NCBI GenBank assembly: GCA_030407315.1
Contig: JALQPE010000901.1
Coordinates: 1 to 64,000 of the forward strand
Reading direction: 5' to 3'
Origin: Asparagopsis taxiformis
Taxonomy: Eukaryota; Rhodophyta; Florideophyceae; Bonnemaisoniales; Bonnemaisoniaceae
Length of the DNA stretch: 64,000 nt
The notes under the pieces were generated by a model. That model was not told the origin of the DNA. It saw only the letters and a program-made list of their open reading frames with translations, and made no database searches. The translations under genes and the position numbers were made by a program. Positions 42,593 to 54,426 of this stretch are shown in pieces. The first letter of the stretch is position 1, and each line of letters starts with the position of its first letter.

Positions 42593-43577
42593 TTTGAGGG
42601 GATTTAGGCGTGCGCGTGTGTGTTGGCGTGGTTGGTGGAGCCGGTGTGGAATTACGTGTCGAGAGGTGCAGTACTGCGATGAGGTGATGACGGGGAACAG
42701 GTTGCGGCAGGCGCAGCAGTTGTTCCACAGTGGATGAAACTTTTGATGACGGATTGGCCGGACGCAGCGTGGCCTCGTACCGATATGGAGCGTGTGTATG
42801 AGTTTGCGTGTGTTTGTGTCTGCATCCAAAAATGTTTGTGGTGGAAGATGCATATGGTGGTCGAGCGAGTGTGGTTGTGCGGCGGACGAGATAGTGTTCG
42901 AGAGTACATGCGACGGCGGTGGAAGGTCTGGCCAGCCTGCCTCTAGGTGCACGGCGGGCATTGCATGCACAGAAATTTGAAATTTATTTGCAAAAAACTT
43001 AAATTATCCTGGCTTGCCATGTACGCCATGCACTGCATGCCATGCTGGCCGTGCACTGCAGGCAATGGCGCTGGGGAGTGGATCATCCACCATCATGGTA
43101 GCAGGAGGCGGACTGGCGGATATTCTGGGACTTGCATGAGGAAGTGAGTGGACCTCTGTATTTGGTGTGGTAGGTACGTGTGAATGGATGAACTATATGA
43201 GCAGGTGATTTGACGTCGCAATCATTTGCCAATGTATGATCGGTCATAGCCGACGCTGCTGATTCATTTTGCATACCGGAGTAGTGCATACGATAGTCTC
43301 TCTGTCATAGCTGTTCGAAAAGCGAGGTACAGGATGTGTGAGAGTCATTCGCTATACTAACGGCCATTTCAATGCAAGGTACCGATGAATTCTAACGCCG
43401 TTGTTCCACAGACAATCGCCTTGCGTACATGGGCGTTTTGTTTGCCTGTTATTGAGCACATTGATACATGAAAGTAGCAGAGGGGGTAGGAATGTTACTA
43501 GAGAGTAGAACGAGTTGTGTATTGTACGGTAAATTTAGATGATAGCAGAAGTGCGGACAGTACTAGTAAACGGAATA
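42593..43577. other. Upstream region of ParB-dioxygenase gene with TGCATG-rich tract
   Basis: Between 42945 and 43070 are clustered TGCATG, CATGCA and GCACTGCA motifs forming overlapping short palindromes. Similar tracts occur at 50580-50760 and 56336-56470; the last is also upstream of a ParB-dioxygenase gene. They may be a shared promoter element of the unit. No gene is seen in 43000-43577. Confidence 0.5.
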
Positions 43578-46500
43578 TCAGAAGAACATTGACTGTAACA
43601 GAATGACCATATCAAGGATTCCAAGTTTGGCGCGCAGCCACTCTACAAATTGTTCTGTAGTGTGCAAATGATGAGTGTACGGAACGTGCTGATGGATTAA
43701 TGGGCGCAGATCGTCACTCTCCCACAGACAAATAGAATAGCAAAACACAGTCTTGAGCTGGCATGTACGCTTGCCGTATGTTCCTACCTTGTGCACTACG
43801 ACGCCATTGATTTTGTTCAATGTGCAACTGTAACAACCACTCTCATTTTCGGGAACAGAAAGATTGGGACAAACTGAAGCTTTGTGCCCTGATGCACAAC
43901 AACGCAAGCATCTATTGGTGAAGCAAGCCACGGACTGTGTTGTGTGGCGTACAAGGCCTCGTGTGGCAGCTGAACATGGAGGGCAGGTTCCAGCTAGGTG
44001 CTGGCCAAGCTCCACCAGCAAAGCTGGTGTAGCTCGCGGCTTGGACGGACGCTGTCCTACCGGTGCTTGATTGGCCGAGACAAATTCTGTCACAACAGGT
44101 GCATTTGATGTCGTTTGTGCTCCTGGTACGGCTTGTCCTACTGTAGCAGCATTGTCTGCAACGTCCTGGCTTTGTCCTTGCACTGCCGCCACCGCTGATG
44201 CTGCTGAAATTGTGTTCATGCTATCCCCACCAGCCGGACATGTCTGTTCAATCGCCCGACGACGTTTTGTTTTGCTTCCCTCACTGCTCATCGCCGCTGC
44301 ACAGTGGTCACATGGCTCTAGATTCCTGCTCTGACACGAACGCCTATCTGTGGTACCGTCTGCGAAGTTGTCCAGGAACCAGCGACGACAATCCAGCTTT
44401 GGCGTTGTGCACAGTGCGCTTGCCACACCGAAACGTTCCTTCGACGCATCGTCACTCGTAGATGAAGAAGGAGCAGGAGCCGCAGCTGCTGCTATTGCAG
44501 CAGCTCCTGCTCTGGCGAGATTTGAGGAAAGAGGCTGATGAAATATGAAGGAGAGTGCAGGTTTTCCGTCTCGACCAGCGCGGCCACTCTCCTGCAGAAA
44601 ATCCATGACTGTTGTTGGGATTCCGAGATGTACTACGCAACGCACCGAGGGAGCATCAATTCCGCAGCCGAAAGCTGATGTTGCTACCATCAGGCGTGGT
44701 CTTGTACTTGTTCCTGTGAGCCACTGGTCGAGGGCCATTGAGCGTTGGTCATCAGTGATATCCGCGTGGTAGAGAAGGCATTGAATATGTGGACAAATAA
44801 GGCTGAGTACATGCTCTACAGCATTACAGCGCACTTTGGTCTGAGTGTATACAATCATTCTCAGCTGTTCTGTATCGTCAGTGCAATCAGCAGCCATGCG
44901 TGCGATACATTGTGCAGCAGCGCGTAGCATACTGCTCGCTGCGACTGGACGTACGCTGTATCGGATGTTTGCTCGCGTGGTTGGCGAGCGCAGAGCCTTC
45001 CAGTCTCGGAGACCACAGGCATGAGACAAGTCTGCTTCTAGCGCTGGTGGACAAGTTGCTGTCATTGCAATAATAGACGCGGCAACGTGTTTTGGCCGAA
45101 TGAACTCCCTGACGTCCAGCAGGGATGTTCTGAAATGTTTCCAGAGCAGAACGAGATGAGCTTCATCCACAAATATGGCATGCAATGAACGCGTTGCTGC
45201 TGCTGTACGGAGGAAGGCAGTATAAGCAGGTAGAACCAAGTGCTCTGCGCTGACGAGAACGATACGGACTCCGGGAGTATCAGCAACATCAGCAAACCTC
45301 GCAGCAGTGATTCCTTTTGCAGCACAACGATGTATGAGATCTTGCTGTAGTGATACCAACGGGACAATGACAATACTGACTCTTTCCGGTTTCATGAATG
45401 CAGGCAGCATGAATAATAGACTTTTCCCACCGCCTGTCGGCAGTACAACGAGTAGGTCATGTCCAGGCTGCAGGGCATGGAGGACTGCAGACTTCTGCTG
45501 AGGTGATGTGAAGCGTGCATTTGGAGACTGCAGAAATGTTTGCAACGACAACGATGCTGCTGCACATGGTGTTTCGTTTGGCAGTATCGGGGATTTCCTC
45601 TTTCTCGGCGATGCAATGGATTTCGGAACTTGTGGAAACAGACTGGGGCTGCTGCTGCTGCCCGAACCAGCCCCGGTTGCATCTTTCGTCTTTTCTGACA
45701 CGAGTATGTTTAAGCTGTTCTCAATACAGTCTAGTCGAGCTAGTATCTGTGCCGTTGCAACGATATCGGGAGTGTGGGAGGTAGCACCACCATTTGCACT
45801 ACATTGTGTAGGATGTGCAGCGGGGCTGTTGACAAGGTATCCATCGTTCTGGGCATTACGTTGCTGCTGCTGCTGCTTTGATAGTATATGATTGGAATGG
45901 AATGTGTGTGGATGATTCTTCTGCATGTACGGGATCGGAGCGCCAGAAGGTAGACGTAATACACGATGCCATGTTTCGGACGCACTCCTATACTGCTGCA
46001 GCTCTGTACCAGTGATGGAGGTCAGTTGTGAGCGTGTGACGCCGTAAGTTTTTGTTGCAGTGTGTTCTGAATGGCCAGCCTGTAGATGGAGTGTTGTTGA
46101 AACAGCGTTGGTGCTCTCGTTGTAGCTCTCCTGTGGCCAGGCAGCAGCTGCACTTGGCAAAAAATTTTTGACCACAGCACTATGGTAGTGCCTGTACTGT
46201 GTCGTTTTTAGCAGGATATCGACTGTGCTGAGACATGATATGAACGCAGCTCGAAGCTGTTCGGGAGAGGTGGTGTCGAACAAAAAGTCCAGCGGGTTGA
46301 CCACACTCTTGGTTGACGAGTTTGTATTCGTGCCGCTGTCAGCTGTGGTACTATCCTGCGGTACTGACTGCTCCGTGTCATCGGATGCTGCGGGAGGCCG
46401 GAGACACATGCCAGTTCGTTGCAACGGTTGTCGCGGAGGTGGCGGTGGCATATTGGGCTGCTGCAATGATAATGGAGATTGTTCATCATCAGGGAGGTTT

Positions 46501-46988
46501 GCAGAGAGCAGAACTTGAAGTGGGTGTACAAAGAGAAGGTACATGTGGAGGAACCCTGCTGTAACAGCGTCTGGACATCGGACAATCGCTCTGCCAGTAC
46601 CATCATGCATGCAACGAGTTTTGCTGTATGTCAGAAATGTGAGAATCTGTCCTTCAGAAACGAAAACACTCCGTGTTGCTTTTTCCGTGTTCCTTATGCG
46701 TAATGCTGCAGCCTCTGTAGCACGAGCAGGACCACCGCTGCAGATTTGTAACAGCGTGTAGAGGACATGTTGAAACTGCACCGCATGGTTGATAAACTGT
46801 TTGGCCAACTGTGTCTTCACCGAAGCGTCACTGTTGAATAGGTGCGGCTGAATTGTATTAATATAGGCGCGTCTCCAAGCATTAAGCGCTTCATAGTTGT
46901 GCGGATGCATGAGATACCAATAGCCGCTGGATCTTTCGCCGAGGGAGTCCTGCAATGTGCTCAACATGCTCCAGAACTGCTGATTCAC
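43578..46988 (-). CDS. Tyrosine-recombinase-like + RecQ helicase, 5'-truncated copy
   Basis: The frame of 1136 residues starts with a GTG at 46988 directly after an in-frame TAG, so the natural N-terminus (~245 residues in the copy at 56895) is missing. The N-terminal region has a GGPARATEAAALRI segment and LQAGHSEHTATKTYG, resembling boxes I and II of tyrosine recombinases. RecQ motifs follow: PTGGGKSLLF (~519), VDEAHLVLLWKHFR (~611), MTATCPP, and QESGRAGRDG. After it come a Cys cluster (CRRWFLDNF ... CDHC) like the RecQ zinc region, and a terminal knuckle CLRCCASGHKASVCP. RecQ enzymes are ATP-dependent 3'-5' DNA helicases; telomere-linked RecQ genes are known in fungi. The truncation point coincides with the start of the next repeat unit. 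Confidence 0.8.
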   Translation of the reverse strand: MNQQFWSMLSTLQDSLGERSSGYWYLMHPHNYEALNAWRRAYINTIQPHLFNSDASVKTQLAKQFINHAVQFQHVLYTLLQICSGGPARATEAAALRIRNTEKATRSVFVSEGQILTFLTYSKTRCMHDGTGRAIVRCPDAVTAGFLHMYLLFVHPLQVLLSANLPDDEQSPLSLQQPNMPPPPPRQPLQRTGMCLRPPAASDDTEQSVPQDSTTADSGTNTNSSTKSVVNPLDFLFDTTSPEQLRAAFISCLSTVDILLKTTQYRHYHSAVVKNFLPSAAAAWPQESYNESTNAVSTTLHLQAGHSEHTATKTYGVTRSQLTSITGTELQQYRSASETWHRVLRLPSGAPIPYMQKNHPHTFHSNHILSKQQQQQRNAQNDGYLVNSPAAHPTQCSANGGATSHTPDIVATAQILARLDCIENSLNILVSEKTKDATGAGSGSSSSPSLFPQVPKSIASPRKRKSPILPNETPCAAASLSLQTFLQSPNARFTSPQQKSAVLHALQPGHDLLVVLPTGGGKSLLFMLPAFMKPERVSIVIVPLVSLQQDLIHRCAAKGITAARFADVADTPGVRIVLVSAEHLVLPAYTAFLRTAAATRSLHAIFVDEAHLVLLWKHFRTSLLDVREFIRPKHVAASIIAMTATCPPALEADLSHACGLRDWKALRSPTTRANIRYSVRPVAASSMLRAAAQCIARMAADCTDDTEQLRMIVYTQTKVRCNAVEHVLSLICPHIQCLLYHADITDDQRSMALDQWLTGTSTRPRLMVATSAFGCGIDAPSVRCVVHLGIPTTVMDFLQESGRAGRDGKPALSFIFHQPLSSNLARAGAAAIAAAAAPAPSSSTSDDASKERFGVASALCTTPKLDCRRWFLDNFADGTTDRRSCQSRNLEPCDHCAAAMSSEGSKTKRRRAIEQTCPAGGDSMNTISAASAVAAVQGQSQDVADNAATVGQAVPGAQTTSNAPVVTEFVSANQAPVGQRPSKPRATPALLVELGQHLAGTCPPCSAATRGLVRHTTQSVACFTNRCLRCCASGHKASVCPNLSVPENESGCYSCTLNKINGVVVHKVGTYGKRTCQLKTVFCYSICLWESDDLRPLIHQHVPYTHHLHTTEQFVEWLRAKLGILDMVILLQSMFF

Positions 46989-46994
46989 CTAATA

Positions 46995-49394
46995 GCATGT
47001 CATGGCGTTTTCAAGTCCGATCCATTGCAGTAGCCTGGAAAGCGACATACGCGGGGATGAAGTCCAATTGGTTGGTGATATATGTTGGTTGGAAGGGTGT
47101 TGGACTGGGACATTGGGGGTGTGGAAAAGTGTCAGGGGAGTAAGTCCGGGACAGTTGCGACTGAAGTCCGACACGGACTTACTACGTGGGGGCGAGATTT
47201 GGGTGCCATCAGGTCTGTGGACAGGCTGTGTTACTTGTGTACTGACAATATGGTAAAGTGTAGTGAGTGTGTAGTATAAAGTGTATGACGGTGTCGGAAA
47301 GAATAAAGTGTATGAGGGCGAACTGTTCGTATATGGCTGTATGATAATGATGGTACAGGTTTTGAGGAAGTTTCCAGGTCGTTGGCGACAGGAATTTGGG
47401 TGATATAGTGTGAGAACTGACGGATATAAATTGTATGAGGGTGGCCTCGTTGATATATGAGTGTATAAATAATAATTTGGACATTACGTGAGAGGGCAAG
47501 CAAGGTGACGAGTGTGTCTGTCATATAGCGCTGTGATTGGAGGGCTGGTGTGGAGCGCGGAGGCGTATATTAGTCGGACATGGCTGCATGGGTGATCTGA
47601 TGTTGTTTCTCACGTGAGGAGAAAATATAGATTTTGATTGGGTGGCAAGGGATGGCCGGCACGTGTCGTAGAAAAATATGTAGAGTGAAAAGCGAAACCA
47701 GCGGAGTATTTTGGTGACTGTGGGTGGAGTGCATAGTGATGGTATGGCTGGCTGGCTTAGTTTTGTCCGCCCGCCCGCCCGCGCACGACTAGAAGTGCTT
47801 TTGTAAGCAGGCCAAAGACTGTGTGCGATCAAGTCTGGGATGACGGAAAAACAGTGTCGTTGGTCGACCGACAAACTCGAGAGCAGCGGCACAGAAGTAG
47901 TATTAGTACTGTACTGTTTGATTACTAGCCGCAATATTGCGTTAGATACACAATTATAATATGTATGAGGGTACCCAGCGATATATAGATGGAGAGTCAA
48001 TCTGTTGGCAAGGAAGTGGTGTGAGGCTGTGGCTGGGCCAGTGCTGCACGCTCAGCGGAGACGTGCACTAGTATAAACACCGGAATTGGACGTCTGGACC
48101 GTCTATAACATGAACCTATGAAGGTGTAAAATGATGAGTGCTGATTGGCTAAATCAGAAAGGACGGCGCGTATCATATAATGCATCAAAAACGAACAAAA
48201 TTTGATTGATCGGAAACGTGTCTATGAACGTCACGAGAGTGTGAAGAGGAGTGTTGCTGACCGGAGAGATGGAGGAAAGGAGTCAGTCAACGGCGGTATG
48301 GAGAGTAGTGTCCCGGTGTTTAGATGTGGTGACTGTCTGAAATGGGTAGAGCAGCAGCAGGCGAAGACTTGATAGGATACTGTCTGTGCCATGCACAGGT
48401 ATGCTGACGTGAGGAGTGAAGAGAAGTGTGTTCGGATATAGGGCAGTCGTAGACTAGGCGGCGAGGATAGCAGGGGGAAACAAGCAGGATGCGGATATTT
48501 TGGGGTGTGAAGGTATGTGGTGGATCAATGGTTACACACTGATCGATCGAAGGGGGGACAGAGTGACGTGGCACTGACTGCCGTCGCCGGCCGGCGGTGA
48601 TATAATCTGAAAAATCAGTCGAAAAGGTTAGTAGAATATGCGGAACAAATTTAAAAAATATTTGCGCCGCCGCCGTCAACCACTCTGTTTACACGCGGCC
48701 GGCCGGCCGGCCGGTCATACGAGCCATTGTAGCGAGTGGGAAAACGGCGGTAAGATCTGGTGAAACAGTCATGACTGTTTTTGCGTGCACGTACCTGTGG
48801 CTGCTGGCGATCGATCGCTGAGTGAGCGACATACGATCGGTCAGACTATGCTGCTAATCGCTCGGTGGATTAGGATCTATGTAACAGGATGGAGAAATTG
48901 CACGCGACACTGGCTGCTGGCCTGATTCTACTTGTTGCTATTATGGCTGGCTGACGAGCAGTCAGGCAGCCATTCACCCGTGATCGTATGTAAATCTTTG
49001 ATCTCACACGCGTGTTTGTTTATAAATAGCGCGATTCGGAAACGACAACGTCTCGTGCTCAAGGTCATGGTGGCGGAATATGTGCTAATGGAAGATTGAC
49101 ATGGATAGATGGATGGATGGAGGAGAAACGCGGCGAAACATGCGTTGGGGGATTTCATTGGGCGCGTCGATTGGTCCACACAGCGTCGCAGAATTGGGGA
49201 ATGGAATGGATGGCCTGATTAAGAGCTATGTAATACGCTGCACTGCGCTCGCTACTTGCACCACGACGCGATGAGTAGGTATGGCTGTACATCTGGTGGT
49301 CTCTGTGACGATAACAACGACAAAGGCGAGAAGAAATAGATATTGGTTGGACTATCGAGAATAACGTCGGTTGGTCGGTCGGTCGGTCGTCTTC
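46995..49394. repeat. Subtelomeric unit B, upstream non-coding region
   Basis: Homologous to 35441-38243 (see there), starting exactly where the RecQ frame of unit A is lost. It contains internal repeats: GTATGAGGG motifs at about 47309, 47437 and 47963, and two ATTGG-led blocks with GCCGGCACGTGTC or CGGCGCGTATC at ~47655 and ~48160. A run of alternating CCGG lies at about 48702-48725. Several short minus-strand open frames exist but none has a recognisable domain. Confidence 0.7.
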
Positions 49395-49739
49395 ATGTTT
49401 CGTGTACGTTTATTAAAAACTCGCAGTGATGTGAGTGAGTTTGGGGTGCCGATGAGCGTGCGGAAAGTCGTCAAGACGTATTGGAGTGCAGCCACTATGC
49501 GGCGAAGGAGGCAAGGGAATGACAAGAAAACATGCAGCATGTGTTTGCTTTTCACTGGACACCGGGAACCGCAGCCTGTTTCCAGCTTGCGCTGCGTTTT
49601 GTACACTGTTGCAGCTTTTGATGTGAATGTTTTTGGGCCGTGGCGCGAAGCGCGCTTTGAATGTAAACACATATGCACGTATTGCTGTGCTTCTATGATG
49701 CTTCTCAAGCACTTTCGTGTGTCATGGCGGGAAGGATGA
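49395..49739 (+). CDS. Small cysteine-rich protein, copy 2
   Basis: This 114-residue protein starts MFRVRLLKTRSDV at ATG 49395. Against copy 1 it keeps MRRRRQGNDKK, TCSMCLLFTG, SSLRCVLYTVAAFD, GPWREA and CKHICTYCCASMMLLKHF. It is closer to copy 1 than to copy 3. Upstream is a GGTCGGTC tandem run (49370-49390), also present near copy 3. No ParB-dioxygenase or RecQ gene follows, so this unit seems internally deleted. Confidence 0.7.
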   Translation: MFRVRLLKTRSDVSEFGVPMSVRKVVKTYWSAATMRRRRQGNDKKTCSMCLLFTGHREPQPVSSLRCVLYTVAAFDVNVFGPWREARFECKHICTYCCASMMLLKHFRVSWREG

Positions 49740-51615
49740 AACGGGCGGGCGGAGAGAACGGAGGGAGGGAGAGAGGTGTGGGTGGGTGGGTGGGATAGGC
49801 GGGCAGGCAGGTAGGTAGGAAGCTAGGTAGTATCTCGCTAGCTAGCTGGCTGGTTTAGGAGACGGACGGGAGGCTGGGGACTAGGTGATTATTTTTGTAA
49901 AGCAGGCGTTGTAGGGAATTGTCTAGCGGTTTGTAAAGTACATGACGGTGATGGAGAGATAATGTATGTTGTTTGTAACTTTAATGAACTTTTGAGATTA
50001 GCCTAGTCGATGTTGGATCAGTGGGGGATTTACAATGTATATAGATAGATAGAGCATAGTTTCATCATCATGTGCATGACGAACGAAGCGTTACATTTCA
50101 TCGGATACGCTGTGCGATGTTGTACAACGATGCGCTGCATGCCATGAACGGGGATTTGTGGTGGTAGCGGTGCGCAATGTATCGTGATCGTCGCTCTGTC
50201 GAAATGCACGAAGCAGAAAAGAGATGGTACAAGGTATTGTAGTGTGTCAGACGATCTGTTTTCTTCATTTGTAGAAATGGATTACTTACATGTTGCTGCT
50301 GTGCATGAAGGCTGGATAGATTGGGTTTGGCGATGCGGAAGACGTGGTGATGGTGCTGTTGTATATAGAGGATGTTTGCATCAGTGTGTGTGTGTGTGTG
50401 TTTGTGTGTATTGGTCTGTCTGCGTGCGTGGTCGGGTGTGTTTGGGGGTGCGTGTAACTGTGTGTGTGTGTGTGTGTTGGCCTGTGTGCATGCGTGATCG
50501 GGTGTGTTTGCGGGCGCGTGTAACTGTGGTTTGTGTGGCCGTCTGTTTGCATGTTAGTTCTTGTTTCTTGGTCGGTCTGCGGACAGGCGAGCACACCGAT
50601 GCATGCGATTCATGGCGTGTTCTGCGAATGGTAAAGACCTGCGTGCATGGCGTGCATGGATGGCATTGCATGCGTTGTGCAAGGTATACTATTGGAGGGT
50701 GATCGGGATTTGGGGGCCTTGGGGGATGTATTGGTGCATGCATGCCGAGCACACGGAGGCACCAGCGGCGGTGGATATTTTACATCAACTATTGATATTT
50801 CGAAAATACCAAATTTTCTGAATTTCCATTTTTACACCAAATGATCGGCGGCGCCGGCCGTAATCACATGAACTGTGTAGCCTGTTGTTTCTGTTATCCG
50901 CCGCCCGCCCGCCCGCCTCACACAACATAAGCACGACTGGTCTGTGCAGCGGAATTGAAGCGATTGATTGAAGGAAGAAAGAGCTGCTGCGTGCGCACAG
51001 GAAGAGATGGGTAAGATGTATGATCCGACAGGAAGCGATTGACCGACGACCGCGTAGGCGCGCAATCGGAACAAACTGCGAATACACATGCATGCACAGA
51101 CTGACTGACTTACTAACTTGCCGACGATGGATTAGGTGTGGCGATCGCAAAACAGCTTTTGTATAAGAGTGGGCGGGCGAGCGAGCGAGTCTGCAGCATA
51201 ACGAAATCTATTTACAATGATTAAAAAGCTTGAAGATTGGATGAAAGAATTGTGTGGTGTTCATGAAGTGACGAGGAGGACTGGGGAGAGGATCTATGTT
51301 ACTGCAGCGAGCGGACACAAGGAATGTTTGTACGTTTAGACACACGCATGTTTGACTGGGGATTGAGTTTCCGTGCGGTACAGTTATTTGGGAACTAATC
51401 AGCGTGCGCGCTGGAGAAACGGTGATTGGGGATCGGAACGAAAATGGGTTGTTTCGGCAACTACAATGACGTTGCACAACTGGTAGTTTTGCGTGCGAGC
51501 GAGTGACTGAGTGGCCGGCCGACCAACCCGACCGAGTGACAGACCGTCCGACCGACCGACAGACAGACAGATCGTCGACGATTATCGTCTCCTCGCCGCA
51601 TCTGGTCACCAAAGC
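49740..51615. other. Non-coding region with simple repeats between small genes 2 and 3
   Basis: A (GT)n-rich tract spans about 50384-50500 and a TGCATG-rich tract 50580-50760, resembling the region upstream of ParB-dioxygenase genes. G/C-rich GCCCGCCC runs lie near 50900, and a GACCGACCGACAG run at ~51540-51570 just precedes small gene 3. Open frames across the GT tract look like artefacts of the simple repeat. Confidence 0.5.
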
Positions 51616-51987
51616 ATGATTCGTATGAGACTGGAAGATACGTGTCCGGAAGCGACGCCGTTTAATGTTTCAATGCGCGTGCGACAAGTAGAAACGACAA
51701 GGTGGGACACGGAAACAGGGCGACGCTGGAGGCGCCGAAATGTGAAGAGAGTGTGCTGCATGTGTTTTGTTATTCACGGAAACATACGTAGGACAACTGT
51801 GTCTAGTACGCGATGCGTTTTAGTGGCTGTCGCCGTATTTGATATTGGTGTGTATGGACCGCGACGCGAGGCGCGTATTGAATGCCGACACGTTTGTGAG
51901 TATTGTTCTGCTTCTATTGCGGTGCTAGTATACTTTGTGCGTAGGTCGCAGATGACGCAGCCACTGGGAGCAGCATCTGGGAGTTGA
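51616..51987 (+). CDS. Small cysteine-rich protein, copy 3
   Basis: The 123-residue protein starts MIRMRLEDTCPEATPFNV at ATG 51616. It shares VRQVETTRWDTETGRRWRRR, VCCMCFVIHG, SSTRCVLVAVAVFDIG, GPRREARIECRHVCEYC with copies 1 and 2. Conservation of Cys positions while other residues drift argues for selection on a zinc-binding fold. It is convergent with the dioxygenase gene 280 bases downstream, the same arrangement as unit A. Confidence 0.7.
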   Translation: MIRMRLEDTCPEATPFNVSMRVRQVETTRWDTETGRRWRRRNVKRVCCMCFVIHGNIRRTTVSSTRCVLVAVAVFDIGVYGPRREARIECRHVCEYCSASIAVLVYFVRRSQMTQPLGAASGS

Positions 51988-52269
51988 CATTGCCGATTCC
52001 GTTCAACTAACTATCTAACGGATACAACTATTTGTGAAGGTGGAGCTTTATGGATGGATGATATACATGGAATTGTTTTTGTTTTGTCAAGGTAGCGAGA
52101 GTGTACTAGTAAAACATGGAGATCGTGTGCGTGTTTCTATAGCTGTGGAAATAAATGGGTACATCATCATCATCATCAATGTGTCGGACGGTCGGTAGGT
52201 TTGTTGTCATTGCAGCAGTAGTTGTTGTTGTTGTTGTGCGTTTTAATAGTTAGATAGATAGGTGAATAG

Positions 52270-54426
52270 TTAAAATACGTTTAAATCATTGATCTTGAGG
52301 TTATGGCGGGTGAGGTACACACCATCTTTCAAACTCTGAAAATGTCGTGCCAGATAGATATGAAATCGAATGTGCATCTGCTCGTCAGGACAGGAAGGCT
52401 TTGTCGGTCCGTTACCCTCGTCTCCACCGACACCAGCGTGCGGCAAGTCACCGCGTACAATTAGAACGGAGTATGGCGGAATATATATTCGCTCTGACTG
52501 CAATGTCGCTGCAATTTCGGAAACCAAATGAAATGGACCGTACATCATTCGATGACCATCGCGCCATATTCGCAAGTGAAACCCTTCTGCCCCGGACAGC
52601 ATAACAAAGTAGGACAATTCATTATAGTCAACCGGCCTCCACGGTGGCGTTCCAGGTTTGTACTTGACAGTGCCAAAGTCGTAGTGTGGAAGTTGGGGTT
52701 TTGCGTGGCGCGTTTGGAAGAGCAGCCTGGAACCGGTCACTGGGAATTTGAGAGGATTGTTTTCATTTGTGTCTTGAACAATGTCGTCGATAAGCAATCC
52801 GACTGCCGTCTCGACGCGTAGCCGTCTCTTGAACAAGTCTGGGTGACTCTCTATTGCATTGTCGACGAGGTTGCGGACGTCTACTGTGTATCTTCCAATA
52901 CCATTGCGCGCGTATTGCGAATCCTTGTCCATACCGCAGTTGACAATGTGCTTCCATACGTTTCTCAGCTGTTGTCTCTGCGTGTACTTGCGTTGACCCT
53001 TCCACATTGAAGCGAAATGTGTGATGACGCAATCAGCATCGGCTGCTATTGAGGAATCAGCGAGCAGACCGTGCAGAATTGTGTAGCCTTCTGAGTGCAG
53101 TTCGAAATGTTTATTGTTACAGTAAGCTTTGCGACCGACTGCGGTCGGCCAAAGACGCTGCTCATCTCTGTCGTCGGTTTGGTGATGTTCAGAGTAGTAA
53201 GCTGCTGCGCATCGCTTTTCCATGGCCTCTGTTATTTCTTGCATGTCGTCATTCGTGATGTAATGTTTCCATGCACCGAGATTATGACACGCCTTGGGAA
53301 GATGTTGAACACCAGTTGCATTTGGCAGTGCAGCAGTAATCTTATCGTAGAATGGGTCTAGCGCGTCTTCTTCGCCATCGGAAATATCACTTTGATTGCC
53401 CTCGTCTGGATCACTGTCACGGGTAGCATGGTCATTGCTTTCCGGCAGGGATGTGCGCCTTCTCTTGTTGTTCTGCTGTTTTCTATTCTTCGCGCGCATG
53501 ACATCAATAATTCCTGCCGAAGAACGACGCGAAGATTCATTTCTCTTTTTCCGCTTGTGGGTCAATGCATCAACACCCGACTTGTTTCGTTCATTCTTTT
53601 CCACAATGATGTCGGAATCTGTGGAGCTGGTGTTTCCAGCGCCAGCAGACCTCTTTTCCACTCCATTCGCATCGGTTTGTTCATCCTCGCTGCCGGTGTC
53701 CACCATTTCATTGCCTTGACCACCGTCCAGCATTTCTTCGTCTTCGTCGCGGTCTTCGTCGCGGTCGTCGTCGTCGTCGACAATGTCGGTTGGTGGTGGT
53801 GTGCGAGGTGGACCCGGAGTGACATCGACTTGAAGCATCATTGGCGTAGTAGTGTTCCGGTTGGCAGCAGCAGTGCAGGCATTTTCTGCAGCTGTAGCTG
53901 CAGCGGCGGCTGTTTTTGCACTTCCTGGATAGTTGTTGTTGGCAGCGGACAGATTATTATTGCTGGTGCTTCTGGTCTGTACACCTATAGGAAGCATTGT
54001 GATTTGTTTCAACATCCATGGACTCGGATGTTGCTGTTTGTCGAGTATGTTTTGTGGAATCATGTCACGGGAAAGTGGAGCCATGCGGTCGTCCACCGCG
54101 GTGAACACTGTGGTGATTGGTACGGGCCGACGTGGTTGTGGCGGTGGCGGCAGTGGAGCGACTGATGGTAATCTCCTTTGAGCATGTTGTGCCACTGTTT
54201 CTACGACAGTTGCATGACCAGGACCAACGGCGGGTGCAGCATTGTGCATCTGCTGGCGCTGCATGGGCAATGTCCAGAAACGAATGCTGGCGAGCGGCAG
54301 TGGTTTCTGAGAAACAGTTCTGGTTGGAAGCAGAGCAGGGATGGAGACAGCATTCGCCAAGTTCTGTGGAAAGGCCATCGTTGCATGAAGCATTGGAGGC
54401 TGAACAGGATGTGGTCGTCTGTGCAT
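52270..54426 (-). pseudogene. Dioxygenase half of ParB-dioxygenase gene, unit C (frameshifted)
   Basis: Meaningful sequence runs from ~54310 to the stop at 52270. It has the Asp/Glu-rich linker, basic segments (HKRKKRNESSRRSS), the helical lead-in (GRYTVDVRNLVDNAIESHPD) and the full dioxygenase core: LPHYDFGTVKY (HxD), LSYFVMLSGAEGFHLRIW, IPPYSVLIVRGDLPHAGVGG (distal His) and HIRFHIYLARHF (Arg). It aligns over its length with 38906-42592. A one-base indel near 54310 separates it from its N-terminal half: CFQPELFL in one frame, QKPLPLASIRFW in the other. Otherwise the enzyme domain appears intact. Confidence 0.7.

Noticed and set aside
50184..50702. 172-residue plus-strand open frame
   Set aside because: It runs through a (GT)n tract, giving Cys/Val repeats typical of simple sequence.
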